In this document: positions 21,001 through 33,000 of the stretch, in pieces | How positions within the stretch are numbered: position 1 is the stretch's first letter | How the letters are laid out: each line of letters starts with the position of its first letter | DNA from: Mercenaria mercenaria | Lineage: Eukaryota > Mollusca > Bivalvia > Venerida > Veneridae | NCBI RefSeq assembly: GCF_021730395.1 | Contig: NC_069366.1 | Coordinates: 62,788,001 to 62,852,000 of the forward strand | DNA: 64,000 bases | Direction: 5' to 3' | Notes under the pieces: generated by a model | Told to the model about the DNA's origin: nothing | Databases searched by the model: none | Seen by the model: the letters and a program-made list of their open reading frames with translations, nothing else | Translations under genes and position numbers: made by a program

Positions 21001-24000
21001 TGGGTAATATATTCCTGCTTCTGGGACAATATTTCGAATAGTCGAGCTTGGCTGTGTTACAGACAGCTCTTGTTGTATGTAAGCTGGTATCTCAGTAACC
21101 ACTTGTGGGAATGGAATGAAACTTCACACACCTATTCACTGTGATCAACTGACTTACTTTGCATAGGTTCCATAACTCTATCTTGCTTTTTTTGCATTTT
21201 TGGACTTAGAAGTTTTTGGTTAAGGTTTTGTATGTCAGCTGGTATCTCAGTACTCACTGATATGAATGGATTGAAACTTCACACACTTGTTCACTGTCAT
21301 GATCTGACATGCACTAAGCTACTTTTTTTTTTTTCAAAATTATGCCCCTTTTTCCACTTAGCATTTTTAGGTTAAGTTTTTGAATGTTAGCTGGTATCTC
21401 AGTATCCACTAATGGGAATGGATTGAAGTTTCACATACTTGTTCACCATCATGATATGACATGTAATGCACAGGTCCCATAACTCTACTTTGCATTTTTA
21501 CAAAATTATGCCCCTTTTTCGACTTAGAAATTTTGGGTTGATGTTTTGTATGTAAACTGGTATCTCAGTACTCACTAATAGGAATGAAATGAAACTTCAC
21601 AGACTTGTCCACTGTCATAAGCTGATATGCACTGTGCAGGTTCCATAACCCTGTTTTGCATGTTTACAAGATATGCCCCTTTTTCGACTTGTCTTCATTC
21701 AACTGACAAGGCTGTTAAATAGTCAAGTATTGCTGTCCCCTGACAGCTCTTGTTTTCAAATAGTTCAGTTTGAATAGTAATTATTTATGACATCATTCTT
21801 ATATGCATCATAACGTTAAAATGTTTATTTACAACAAATCATAATTACTCAAGCAAAAGAACAATTTTATGTTATTGATATACGCATTTTGAGCGTATAT
21901 GTTTATGTACTAAAAATATTATTAGCTTTGCATTGAGAAAAGTTCTTTCATGGCATAGTATATTTTGCTCCTAAGTCCTGCAGTATTTCTTGGGCAGTAC
22001 TTGTGCATATTTTTATATGCAAAGCTAATAACCTTTAAATATTTACATCATGCTAAAGTTTTGTAAGAGAATATTTACTGTCCAAATAAGTTTCCTTCAG
22101 TGAAGCGAAATATATCTGTGTTTCAATTAAATTTTTTTCACCCCTTGGAGCATTCCAGAGGCCACAATGAAATATATAGTTTTGTTGGAAAACATGTTTA
22201 TAAGCTAATGTCTAGTCTTTCTGCATGCACTTTCAATCTTGTTGGTAAAGTTTTTGTATGTAAGCTGGTATCTTTGTTACCACTACTAATTGGAATAGAT
22301 GGAAACTTCACACACTTGTTAAACTGTGATGATCTGATTTGCATTGCACAGGTTCCATAAGTCTGCTTTGCACTTTTACAAACTTATGCTTTTTTATGCC
22401 CCCGGCATCTACTGATGTGGGATGCATATAGTGATTGTCCTGTCTGTCCGTTCATCCATCCATCTGTTCGTCCATCCATAGGAGGTTAACCAAATGGGAC
22501 CGTTTCGTCTAGCATCAGTACCCCTTACTAGAATGACTTGATACTAATGCAGTTGTAATCTGTGACCAATCCTCATCTTCAGACATCACCTGACCTCAGT
22601 TTGACCTTGAACTTGACCTCGTTTTGGATTTAGGTTGCTTTGTATCAACAAGGATGCCACCGGGGCATCAAGCGTTTATTGAACGCAGCCCCTTGTTTTG
22701 ACTTTTGTATTAATTTATTTAACTTCCTCTAGTGACAAGGCTGTTGAATAGCCAAATATTGCAGTCCTCTTACAGCTCTTGCCCTTATTCTCTAAACTAG
22801 AAACCTATGAGAAACTAAAATTAAAGAACTGCACAGTCTACACTAAAAGAAACTAAATTTTATAGACCAACACTCCCCCCTGTTTTATTTTCAAGAGAAA
22901 CTAAAAAAATATAGATAGTAATTTCAACTATTGTTACCCATACAACTGGGAACTTAAATTAAAGAATATCACAGTCTTCACTAAAAGAAACTGGGCAATA
23001 TAGATAGAATCTTTACTTTATTTAAATATTCCATTATCCTTTGTTTGTGTCTTCTCCTTAGTCAGTGATGTCTGGTGTGCTGATTGCATTCTGAATGTGT
23101 GACATTAGAGTGCCGAGTGTTTTAGTGGAGTAAAACATGTTTAAGGCATCACTACATTTTCACAAGGAATGTATAATGTCATATATTCTTGGGTTTTTTC
23201 CAGCACAGGCTGAACCGAAAGATAGTGTCTGTAGTGCTGGCTAAGGATGCATGACACCTTATTTTACTTTATTTTCGTTTCCTATTAAATTAATACCTTA
23301 AAATATATAAAACTCACTACCTTAGGACTGCTACTTTAAAAATTATATTAATACCTTAAAATGTATGCAGATTGCTGTCTGTGGAATGCTACCTTAAAAT
23401 AATACAGCTATCTTAAGATGAATTAAGGTTAATTATTTTAGTAAAAAGTGACATACAGTTTTGTTTCACAGTGCTACACCTTTAAAAACGTAAGTTCACC
23501 TTTAAAATTCATGAATAATATAGTGAATACAGAACTGACAGAACTGTTAATTCTGAATTAATTTTGTATTATAATATTATCAGATTGTGGTGGTGCTTGA
23601 TGCAATAGTGTGGTAGTGCTCAACAAAAGTATAATTATACTTACTTCATTTGAACATTCGGATGCGGTGACTTTGTGTTTACATTTAAATTTGGAATATT
23701 TGAATGGCACTTTTCTGCGTGCCAGTTCATTCATTTCATTATTACGGCTTGATGTTGCAAGATTCATGAATACAGGGTGAGGGTCCCTGTCTATAAGGGC
23801 CACGCCAACCTAAACAAATACATACATTGTTTTAATTATTGTTGTGTTTGATATGACTGTTAGAGTTTGATACAAACTAGCAGTATGTCTTTGATTATTT
23901 GCAATATCCATGTTTTAACCTTTACCCTTCTAAATTTCTAAAATGGACTGTTCCATCATTTAATTTGGGCAGTACCACTTATTGTTCACTGAAAGTTTAC

Positions 24001-27000
24001 TGACTGAATAGGGAACAGTGCTGATCATGATCATCCAGCATGGATGTGCAGGCTGATCTGGGTCTGCACTGGTCGCCAAGGCAGAATGACTTGCCGCCAG
24101 CAGGCTAAAGGTTAATTCAATGCAATATAAGCTTTAGTCAATTGCTGTCCTAATGATTATGAGTTTTTAACTGAACACTTATCTGTTTTATGTATCTAAA
24201 GTATGTGTGGAGTTAATTTGATTGTTTTACAGAAACTAGATGTGCAGAAAGTATCACTGTTGGGTTGGAGTGATGGAGGGATATCGGCAATGATTGCTGC
24301 TGCCCGTTACCCTGAGATAGTTGACAAACTCGTCATCTGGGGAGCCAATGCTTATATTACAAAGAAAGATATGGAATTTTATGAAAGTAAGAAGAGTTAA
24401 TCTCCTATCCAGTATTGGTATTGGCAACTACCTTTTATACGCCCGTCTGAGAAAGAGCGGGGCGTAATATGCGCACACCTGTGGCGGGCGGACGGGCGGT
24501 CGGTATCCAAAAGCATCTCTGCTCTCTAAGTAAAATATTTTTCATCCTATCTTCACCAATCTTGGTGACAATGTTAGTGGGCATAATGTCTCGGCCATGT
24601 TTGATAACCAGCAAAATCGCCCCAGGCGCTCTTGAGTTATGGCCCTTGAATTATTCAAAATCTGCAAATTTAGCCTTGCCCTCTCTCTAAGTCAAACATT
24701 TTTCATCTGTTTTTCACCAAACTTGATGACAATATTTACTGGCATAATATCTCGGCCAAGTTCGATAACCAGGAAAATCGCCCTAGGCACTCTTGAGTTA
24801 TGGCCCTTGAATTACTGCAAATTTAGCCTTGTCCACTCTAAGTCAAACAGTTTTTATCTGATCTTCACCAAACTTTGTGACAATGTTTATGGGCATAATA
24901 TCTTCGCCAAGTTTGATAACAAGCAAAATCGCTACAGGCACCTTGTACCATCGAATTCATTTATTATACCCCGACGAAAGTCGGAGGGATATAGTTTTGG
25001 CGTTGTCCATCCTTCCGTCCGTCTTTCTGTCCGGAGCCATATCTAGGAAATGATAGGGAATATTTATATAAAACTTCATAAACATGTTCACCACTAAGAG
25101 TTTTTGTGGCCTGCCTAGTTTCAGTCAGATTGCATTAGTAACACCAGAGATATGGCCCTTAGAAGTTTCTAGTGTTAACTATATAGGGTACTATAAATAT
25201 GGCAATTTCTGCATCATAATTTTTGATATATTTGACATAGAACTATGAAACTTAAACAGAATTTAGATCGCCATAATGTGGTTGTGTACACACAACTTCG
25301 TTCTGATTTATTATGTAAATTAAGAGTTCTTGCCCTTTAATTGTAAATAGATCCACATATTTGTACATAAGAAACTTACCATTTGGTAGAATTTCATTAA
25401 ATTTCTTTCATTCTTTTCCATGAACATTTATTGTAAACATGTGAAGTTGTGTACCCACACCAGGTCACCTCCCTTACCTTGATCACACCCCCTCCCCTTC
25501 CCCCCCTAACCCCCCCCCCCCCCCCAAAAAAAAAAAAAAAAAGAAATAAAAATCATTCCTTATTTTAGATTTTTTTCAAACAAGCTTCATGTTCACCACT
25601 ATGAGGTTATGGAGCCCATCAAGTTTCAGTCAGACTGCCCAAGTAACACCACAGTTTCTAGTGTTAACTTTGTAGGGTACTATAGATATGGCAATTTCAG
25701 CATCATAACTTTTGATATATTTAACCTTGAACTATGAAACTTAAACAGAATTTAGAGCATTATAATGTGGTTGTGCACACACAATTTCGTACAGATTTCT
25801 TTTGTAACTTCAGTGTAACTTCAGAGTTATTGCCCTTTAATTGTCTAAAAATCTACATATTTGTACATAACAAACTTACCATTTGGCAGAATTTTATTAA
25901 ATTTCTTTCATTCTTTTCCATGAACATTTATTATTAACATGTGCAGTTGTGCACCCACACCTGGTCATCCACTTGCCTTTGTCACACACCCCCCCCCCCC
26001 CCCCCCCCCCCCCAAAAAATTATTTTTTTTCATTCATTATTTTAGATTTTTTTCAAACCTTCCATGAATATTATCATATTTATCAACATGCAAGTTGTAT
26101 CATTCCCCCACCTCGCTCCTCCACCCAGTCATGCCCACCACTGATCATGCATCCTCTGCCGTGTTCAAGATATCTTACTTGATTGTGTTCTCTTAAGGAC
26201 ATCTGTTCTTTTATGTACAAATGTACATGTTAAACAGCAACACCTGGTGCCAAACCACTTGAAGACAATATTTCGTTCCAGTCAAACTTCAAGCTCACAT
26301 TTCAATTAAGTGCATTTAATTTTAAAAGCTAAGCTTATTACAGTAAGCATATCCCATTCAAAATTAATTATTTAGTCAGGATCAAAGTATCATACATTTA
26401 TTATGTACTCTTTAATTAAAGATTTGTTTTCTGTTAAATTGATTTTGACTAATGAAATTATTTGCTTCTTAGTAACATCCTTAACTTTTTGCCGGATATA
26501 TTTTTTTGCCATCCCTCACCACAAACCCTTTTGGCAGGGGATACCAATTCATTGAATTTGCTTGTTAAAACATGGTTTAGTCTAGAGTTATTGCATTTGA
26601 ACTGAAAGTCTGTAATAATGTCTCCCCCCCCCCCCCCCCCTCTTGGGGGAGATGTATTGTTTTTGCCCTGTCCGTCCATCACACTTCATTTCCGATCAAT
26701 AACTGGAGAACCATTTGATCTAGAACCTTCAAACTTCATAGGGTGGCAGGACTTATGGAGTAGACGACCCCTATTGTTTTTGGGGTCACTCCGTCAAAGG
26801 TCTAGGCCACAGGGGCCTGAACATGGAAAACCATTTCCGATCAATAACTTGAGAACCACTTGACCCAGAATGTTGAAACTTCATAGGATGATTGGTCATG
26901 CAAAGTAGATTACCCCTATTGATTTTGGGGTCACTGCGTTAAAGGTCAAGGACACGGGGTCCCGAACAAGGAAAACCATTTCCGGTCAGTAACTTGAGAA

Positions 27001-30000
27001 CCACTTGACCCAGAATGTTGAAATTTCAAAGGATGATTGGTCATGCAGAGTAGATGACTCCTACTGATTTTGGGGTCACTCTATTAAAGGTCAAGGTCAC
27101 AGGCACCCGAACAAGGAAAACCATTTCTGGTCTGTAACTTGAGAACCACTTGACCAAGAATGTTGAAACTTCATAGGATGATTGGTCATGTGGAGTAGAT
27201 GACCCCTATTGATTTTGGGGCCACTCTATTAAAGGTCAAGGTCACTGGGGCCTGAACATGAAAAACCATTTCCGATCAGTAACTTGAGAACCACTTGACC
27301 AAGAATGTTGAAACTTCATAGGATGATTGGACATGCAGAGTAGATGACCCTATTGATTTTGGGGTCACTTAGTTAAAGTTCAAGGTCACAGGAGTCTGAA
27401 CATGGAAAACCGTTTCCGGTCAGTAACTTGAGAACCACCTGACCCAGAATGTTGAAACTTCATAGGATGATTGGTCATGTAGAGGAGATGACCCCTATTT
27501 ATTTTAGGGTCACTCTGTTAAAGGTCAAGGTCACAGGAGGCTGAACATGGAAAACCATTTCCGGTTATTTCAAAGGTCAAGGTCACATGGGCCTGAACAT
27601 GGAAAACAAATTCCATTCAGTAACTTGAGAACCACTTGACCCAGAATGTTGAAACTTCATAGGATGATTGGTCATGCAGAGGAGATGACCCCTATTGATT
27701 TTGGGGTCACTCTGTTAAAGGTCAAGGTCGCAGTGGACAGAAAATGGAAATGATAATCTTTTTCCAGTTTATAACTTCAGAACCATTTGACCTAGAACCT
27801 TCAAACTTCATGGGGAGATAGGAATAACCTAGGTGACCCCTATTGTTTTTGGGGGTCACTTCATCAAAGGTCAAGGTCACAGGGAACTGAACATAGAAAA
27901 CTCTTTCCAATCAATAACTTGAGAACCACTTGACCCAGAATGTTGAAACTTAATAGGATAATTGGACATGCAGAGTAAATGACCCCAAATGATTTTAGGG
28001 TCACTTGATCAAAGGTCAAGGTCACAGCAGCCCGAACATGGAAAACTGTATCCAGTTCACAACTTGAGAACCACTAGGCCCAGAATGTTGAAACTTAGTG
28101 GGATGATTGGGCATGCCAAATAGGTGATCCCTATTGCAGCCAACCATCAGTGTCTCTTTGACTTTCGCTCTTCTCCCGTATTGACTTCTTGCTTATACGA
28201 CTATGCAGTGGGGGAGACATGTGCTTTTTTACAAAAGCATCTTCTAGTTGTTCTGGTTTATGGGGATGTGTATAATACATGTTCAGAAGTTCATGTTTGA
28301 AACTGTTCAGTTTATTTCATATCTTTAAACCATACCTTTAGTTTGTCATTTGTCTAAAGCATATAAAACACTTTATGTTTGTAATTGGATGAAGCCTGTA
28401 TCTACATCGTGTTTATATAGATGTTTAAATGAATGGTCTGGTTTCATTGCAGCAATTCGAGACATTTCTGCCTGGAGTGAGAAAATGCGTGTTCCATTTC
28501 TATCAATGTATGGTGAGAAATACTTTCGGACGCAGTGGAGTAACTGGGTAGATGCTTACAAAAACTACTTTACCAAGAGAAATGGTAAAGTTATTTTTGT
28601 TGTTTCGCTGCTTTTGTGTTTTGTTGTAATTTTTACAAACATATTTGAGAATAGATTGTTAAAGTATGCAGTTTGGACCATTTTTAGCTCACGTGAGCCA
28701 AAGGCTCATGGTGAGCTTTTATGACCGCTCAGTGTCAGTCATGCATCATGTGTCTGTCAACAATTTCTGAAAAAATCTTATTCTCCAAAACCAATGGGCA
28801 GAATTACACTAAACTCCACAGGAATGATCCTTTTATGGCCGCTTTCAAAATTGTTCAAAGAATTGAATTCCAAGCAGAACTCTGGTTGCCATGGCAACCG
28901 AAAGAAAAAACTTTAAAAACCTTCTTGTCCAAAACCACAGGTCCTAGGGCTTTTGTATTTGGTATGTAGCATCATCTAGTGTTCCTCTACCAAGAGATCC
29001 CTCTATAGTTAAGTATGGCCTCGCGCTGGGGGTCACATGATTTTCATAGTCTTATATAGGGAAAACTTCTAAAAAATCTTCTTGTCAAAAATCATAGTTC
29101 CTAGGGTTTCCATGTTTGGTATGTAGCATCATCTAGAGTTTATCCCCCTAGGGTCAAGAGTGGCCCCACCCTGGGGGTCACATTGTTTTTATAGACTTAT
29201 GTAGGAAATTTCTATTAAAAATCTTCTTGTCTGAAAGCTTAAGGCCTAGGCCTTTGATACTTGGTATGTAGCATTGCCTAGTGGGTCTCTAACAAGAATG
29301 TTCAAATTATGCCCCTGAGATGAAAAGAGGCCCTGCCCTGGGGTCACTTATTATATGAGTTATATAGGAAAAATACTCTAAGAATTTTCTGATCATATTT
29401 CCTAGACTGTTTTAATATAATTACCTGATGACTCAAAGTAATGAGGGGTCACTTGAGTTTGACCTTGACCTACTGACCTACTTTTTAGCTCACCTGTCAC
29501 AAAGTGACAAGGTGAGCTTTTGTGATCGCGCGGCGTCCGTCGTCCGTCCGTGCTTGCGTGCGTCCGTCCGTCCGTAAACTTTTGCTTGTGACCACTCTAG
29601 AGGTCACATTTTTCATGGGATCTTTATGGAAGTTGGTCAGAATGTTCACCTTGATGATATCTAGGTCAAGTTCGAAACTGGGTCATGTGCCATCAAAAAC
29701 TAGGTCAGTAGGTCTAAAAATAGAAAAACCTTGTGACCTCTCTAGAGGCCATATATTTCACAAGATCTTCATGAAAATTGGTCAGAATGTTCACCTTGAT
29801 GATATCTAGGTCAAGTTCGAAACTGGGTCACGTGGGTTCAAAAACTAGGTCAGTAGGTCTAAAAATAGAAAAACCTTGTGACCTCTCTAGAGGCCATATT
29901 TTTCATGAGATCTTCATGAATATTGGTCAGAATGTTCACCTTGATAATATCTAGGTCAAGTTCGAAACTGGGTCACGTGCCGTCAAAAACTAGGTCATTA

Positions 30001-33000
30001 GGTCTAAAAATAGAAAAACCTTGTGACCTTTCTAGAGGCCATATTTCTCAATGGATCTTCATGAAAATTGGTCAGAATGTTCAGCTTGATGATATCTAGG
30101 TCAAGTTCAAAACTGGGTCACGTGCGGTCAAAAACTAGGTCAGTAGGTCTAAAAATAGAAATCCTTGTGACCTCTCTAGAGGCCATATTTTTCATGGGAT
30201 CTTCATGAAAATTGGTCAGAATGTTCAGCTTGATGATATCTAGGTCAAGTTCGAAACTGGGTCATGTGCGGTCAAAAACTAGGTCAGTAGGTCTAAAAAT
30301 AGAAAAACCTTGTGACCTCTCTAGAGGCCATATTTTTCAATGGATCTTCAGGAAAATTGGTCAGAATGTTTACCTTGATGATATCTAGATCAAGTTCGAA
30401 ACTGGGTCACATTGGGTTAAGAAATAGGTCAGTAGATCTAAAAATAGAAAAACCTTGTGACCTCTCTAGAGGCCATATTTTTCATGAGATCTTCATGAAT
30501 ATTGGTCAGAATGTTCACCTTGATGATATCTAGGTCAGGTTCGAAACTGGGTCACGTGGGGTCAAAAACTAGGTCAGTAGGTCTGAAAATAGAAAAACCT
30601 TGTGACCTCTCTAGAGGCCATATTTCTCAATGGATCTTCATGAAAACTGGTGAGAATGTTCAGCTTGATGATATCTAGGTCAGGTTCGTAACTGGGTCAT
30701 GTGCGGTCAAAAACTAGGTCAGTAGGTCGAAAAAATAGAAAAACCTTGTGACCTCTCTAGAGGCCATATTTTTCACGAGATCTTCATGAAAATTGGTGAG
30801 AATGTTCAGCTTGATGATATCTAGGTCAAATTTAAAAGTGGGTCACGTGCCTCCAAAAACTAGGTCATTAGGTCAAATAATAGAAAAACCTTGTAACCTC
30901 TCTAGAGGCCATATTTTTCAATGGATCTTCATGAAAATTGGTCAGAATTTTTTATCTTGATGATATCTAGGTCACTTGTGCTCAAAAACTAGGTCACTAT
31001 GTCAAATAATAGAAATAACGACGTCATACTCAGTTCAACACTGGGTCATGTGGGGATAGGTGAGCGATTCAGGACCATCATGGTCCTCTTGTTTGTTTCT
31101 TAAGTTAGAGCCTTAAAGTTTGGATGACAAATACAGTTTTGCACACTGTTCTTAAACTGACTTTCAGTGACTATGAATATGACCTACTGACCTACATCGA
31201 CATTTGAAACATGTAGCTCATATTACTCGGGTGAGCGATCCAGGGTCATCATGACACCCTTGTTAAACAAACAGCTGAAGTAACATGCCAATATTTTCAG
31301 GAGGCAAAGACCAAGGTGAACATCTATGCATACACCTTTGATACCCTTGTCATGTTCTAGAATAAATAGCAATAGCAGTATTTTGTTACAGGAGATATAT
31401 GTATGGCAGTATTATGTTACAATAGATGTATACATGAATGGCAGTATTTTGTTACAGGATATGTATGTATGGCAGTATTATTTTACAGAAAATGTATGTA
31501 TGGCAGAAATATGTTACAGGAGATGTTTGTATGACAGTATTATGTCACAGGAGATGTATGTATAGTAGTGTTACGTTACAGGAGATGTGTGTATAGTAGT
31601 GTTACGTTACAGGAGATGTATGTATAGTAGTGTTATGTTACAGGAGATGTATGGAAGTATCATATTACAGGAGATGTTTGTATGGCAGTATTATCTTACA
31701 GAAGATTTAGGTATGGCAGTATTATGTTACAGGAGATATTTGTATGGCAGTATTATGTTACAGATGTATGTATGTTAGCAGGGCTCCGGAAATTTTGATA
31801 ACTCAATCGGTCCGAAACTAAAATCCTGACATCAGCGCTACCCCACCCACCGCATTCCAAATATTACATATTTTGTAAAACGTGATAGAGTAAAGAAATA
31901 AGCATGTCATGCATTAAAACTGAGTTACCGGTCACCGTGAGTTACCATACAATGAAGACAGTTATTCAGTGTTATGTGTGATCGTTACTTTGTTTAAATT
32001 TCGATGTTTTTCCTGCAAGGATAAAATTGCCAGCATTGACCCGTGTACGTAACTAGTCTAAAAACCAACGCACGTGACTTCGTTACCGTATACACTGCAG
32101 ATACTTTGTGATGTTTCCTCATTCTTTGACAGAATTCTATAAAATACAATGCGTCAAAGTGAATTACACGACACATATTCTCTGCTAAACAGCCTCAGTA
32201 TTTTAAGAATACTCTGCCGCGGACCGAATGTGTACGTTATGTGAACGCTGAGATCGAATTTCCCTCATGCATAGTTCCAAAAGGTCACGCGGGTTGGCCA
32301 CGGATATTTCATATAAATTTCACTTACGTTGTACTTCAATAAGCAACTACATTTATAAAGTTATATGTTCTCTTCTGATGTAAACAAAATTTCATTTTGA
32401 AACGTTTTTTTAAAAGACCAATTTTATAAACAGCGCCACTCCGGTTTTCTTTATCATTCATGTTTGCCGGTCCTTTTTTTTTTTCTTTTTCTTTTTTGTA
32501 CAGTCGGGTTCTGCACTTGTTTCAACTGGAGCCCCAACAAATGAATCATGTAATTTTTTCAAATCAAGTAATTATAAAAAAATATTTTTATCGGTTTTCC
32601 GTGTGATGTCTCTTTAAATCAAAGACCTATAATGTACATGATTTAATGCAGTGACCATTTGTTTTTTACCCGTGATCAGACATAACCTTTTGAAATAAAC
32701 CATCCGTCGGATTCTAAATAAAAGAAGTGGATCTCCGTCGAAATGATTTGGATCCAGTCAGAAACATTTGGAAACCAATGTAGATGTATGTATGGCTGTA
32801 TTATGTTACAGGAGATGTTTATATGGCGGTATTATTTTACAGTAGATGTATGTATGGCTGTATAATGTTACAGGAGATGTATGTATGGCAGTATTATTTT
32901 ACAGTAGATGTATGTATGGCTGTATTATGTTACAGGGGATGTATGTATGGCAGTATTATTTTACAGTAGATGTATGTATGGCTGTATTATGTTACAGATG

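Noticed and set aside
29522-30533. Frames of 73-95 codons (ARRPSSVRACVRPSVR, CDLSRGHIFH repeats)
   Set aside because: They are translations of Helitron-like tandem units and GTCC runs, with the same phrase repeating every 146 bp.
31301-31315. Possible 15-nt micro-exon of BPHL (CAG before, GTGAAC after, phase 1 both sides)
   Set aside because: Exon 4 joined directly to exon 5 already aligns with the vertebrate protein without a gap, so an extra five residues are not needed.
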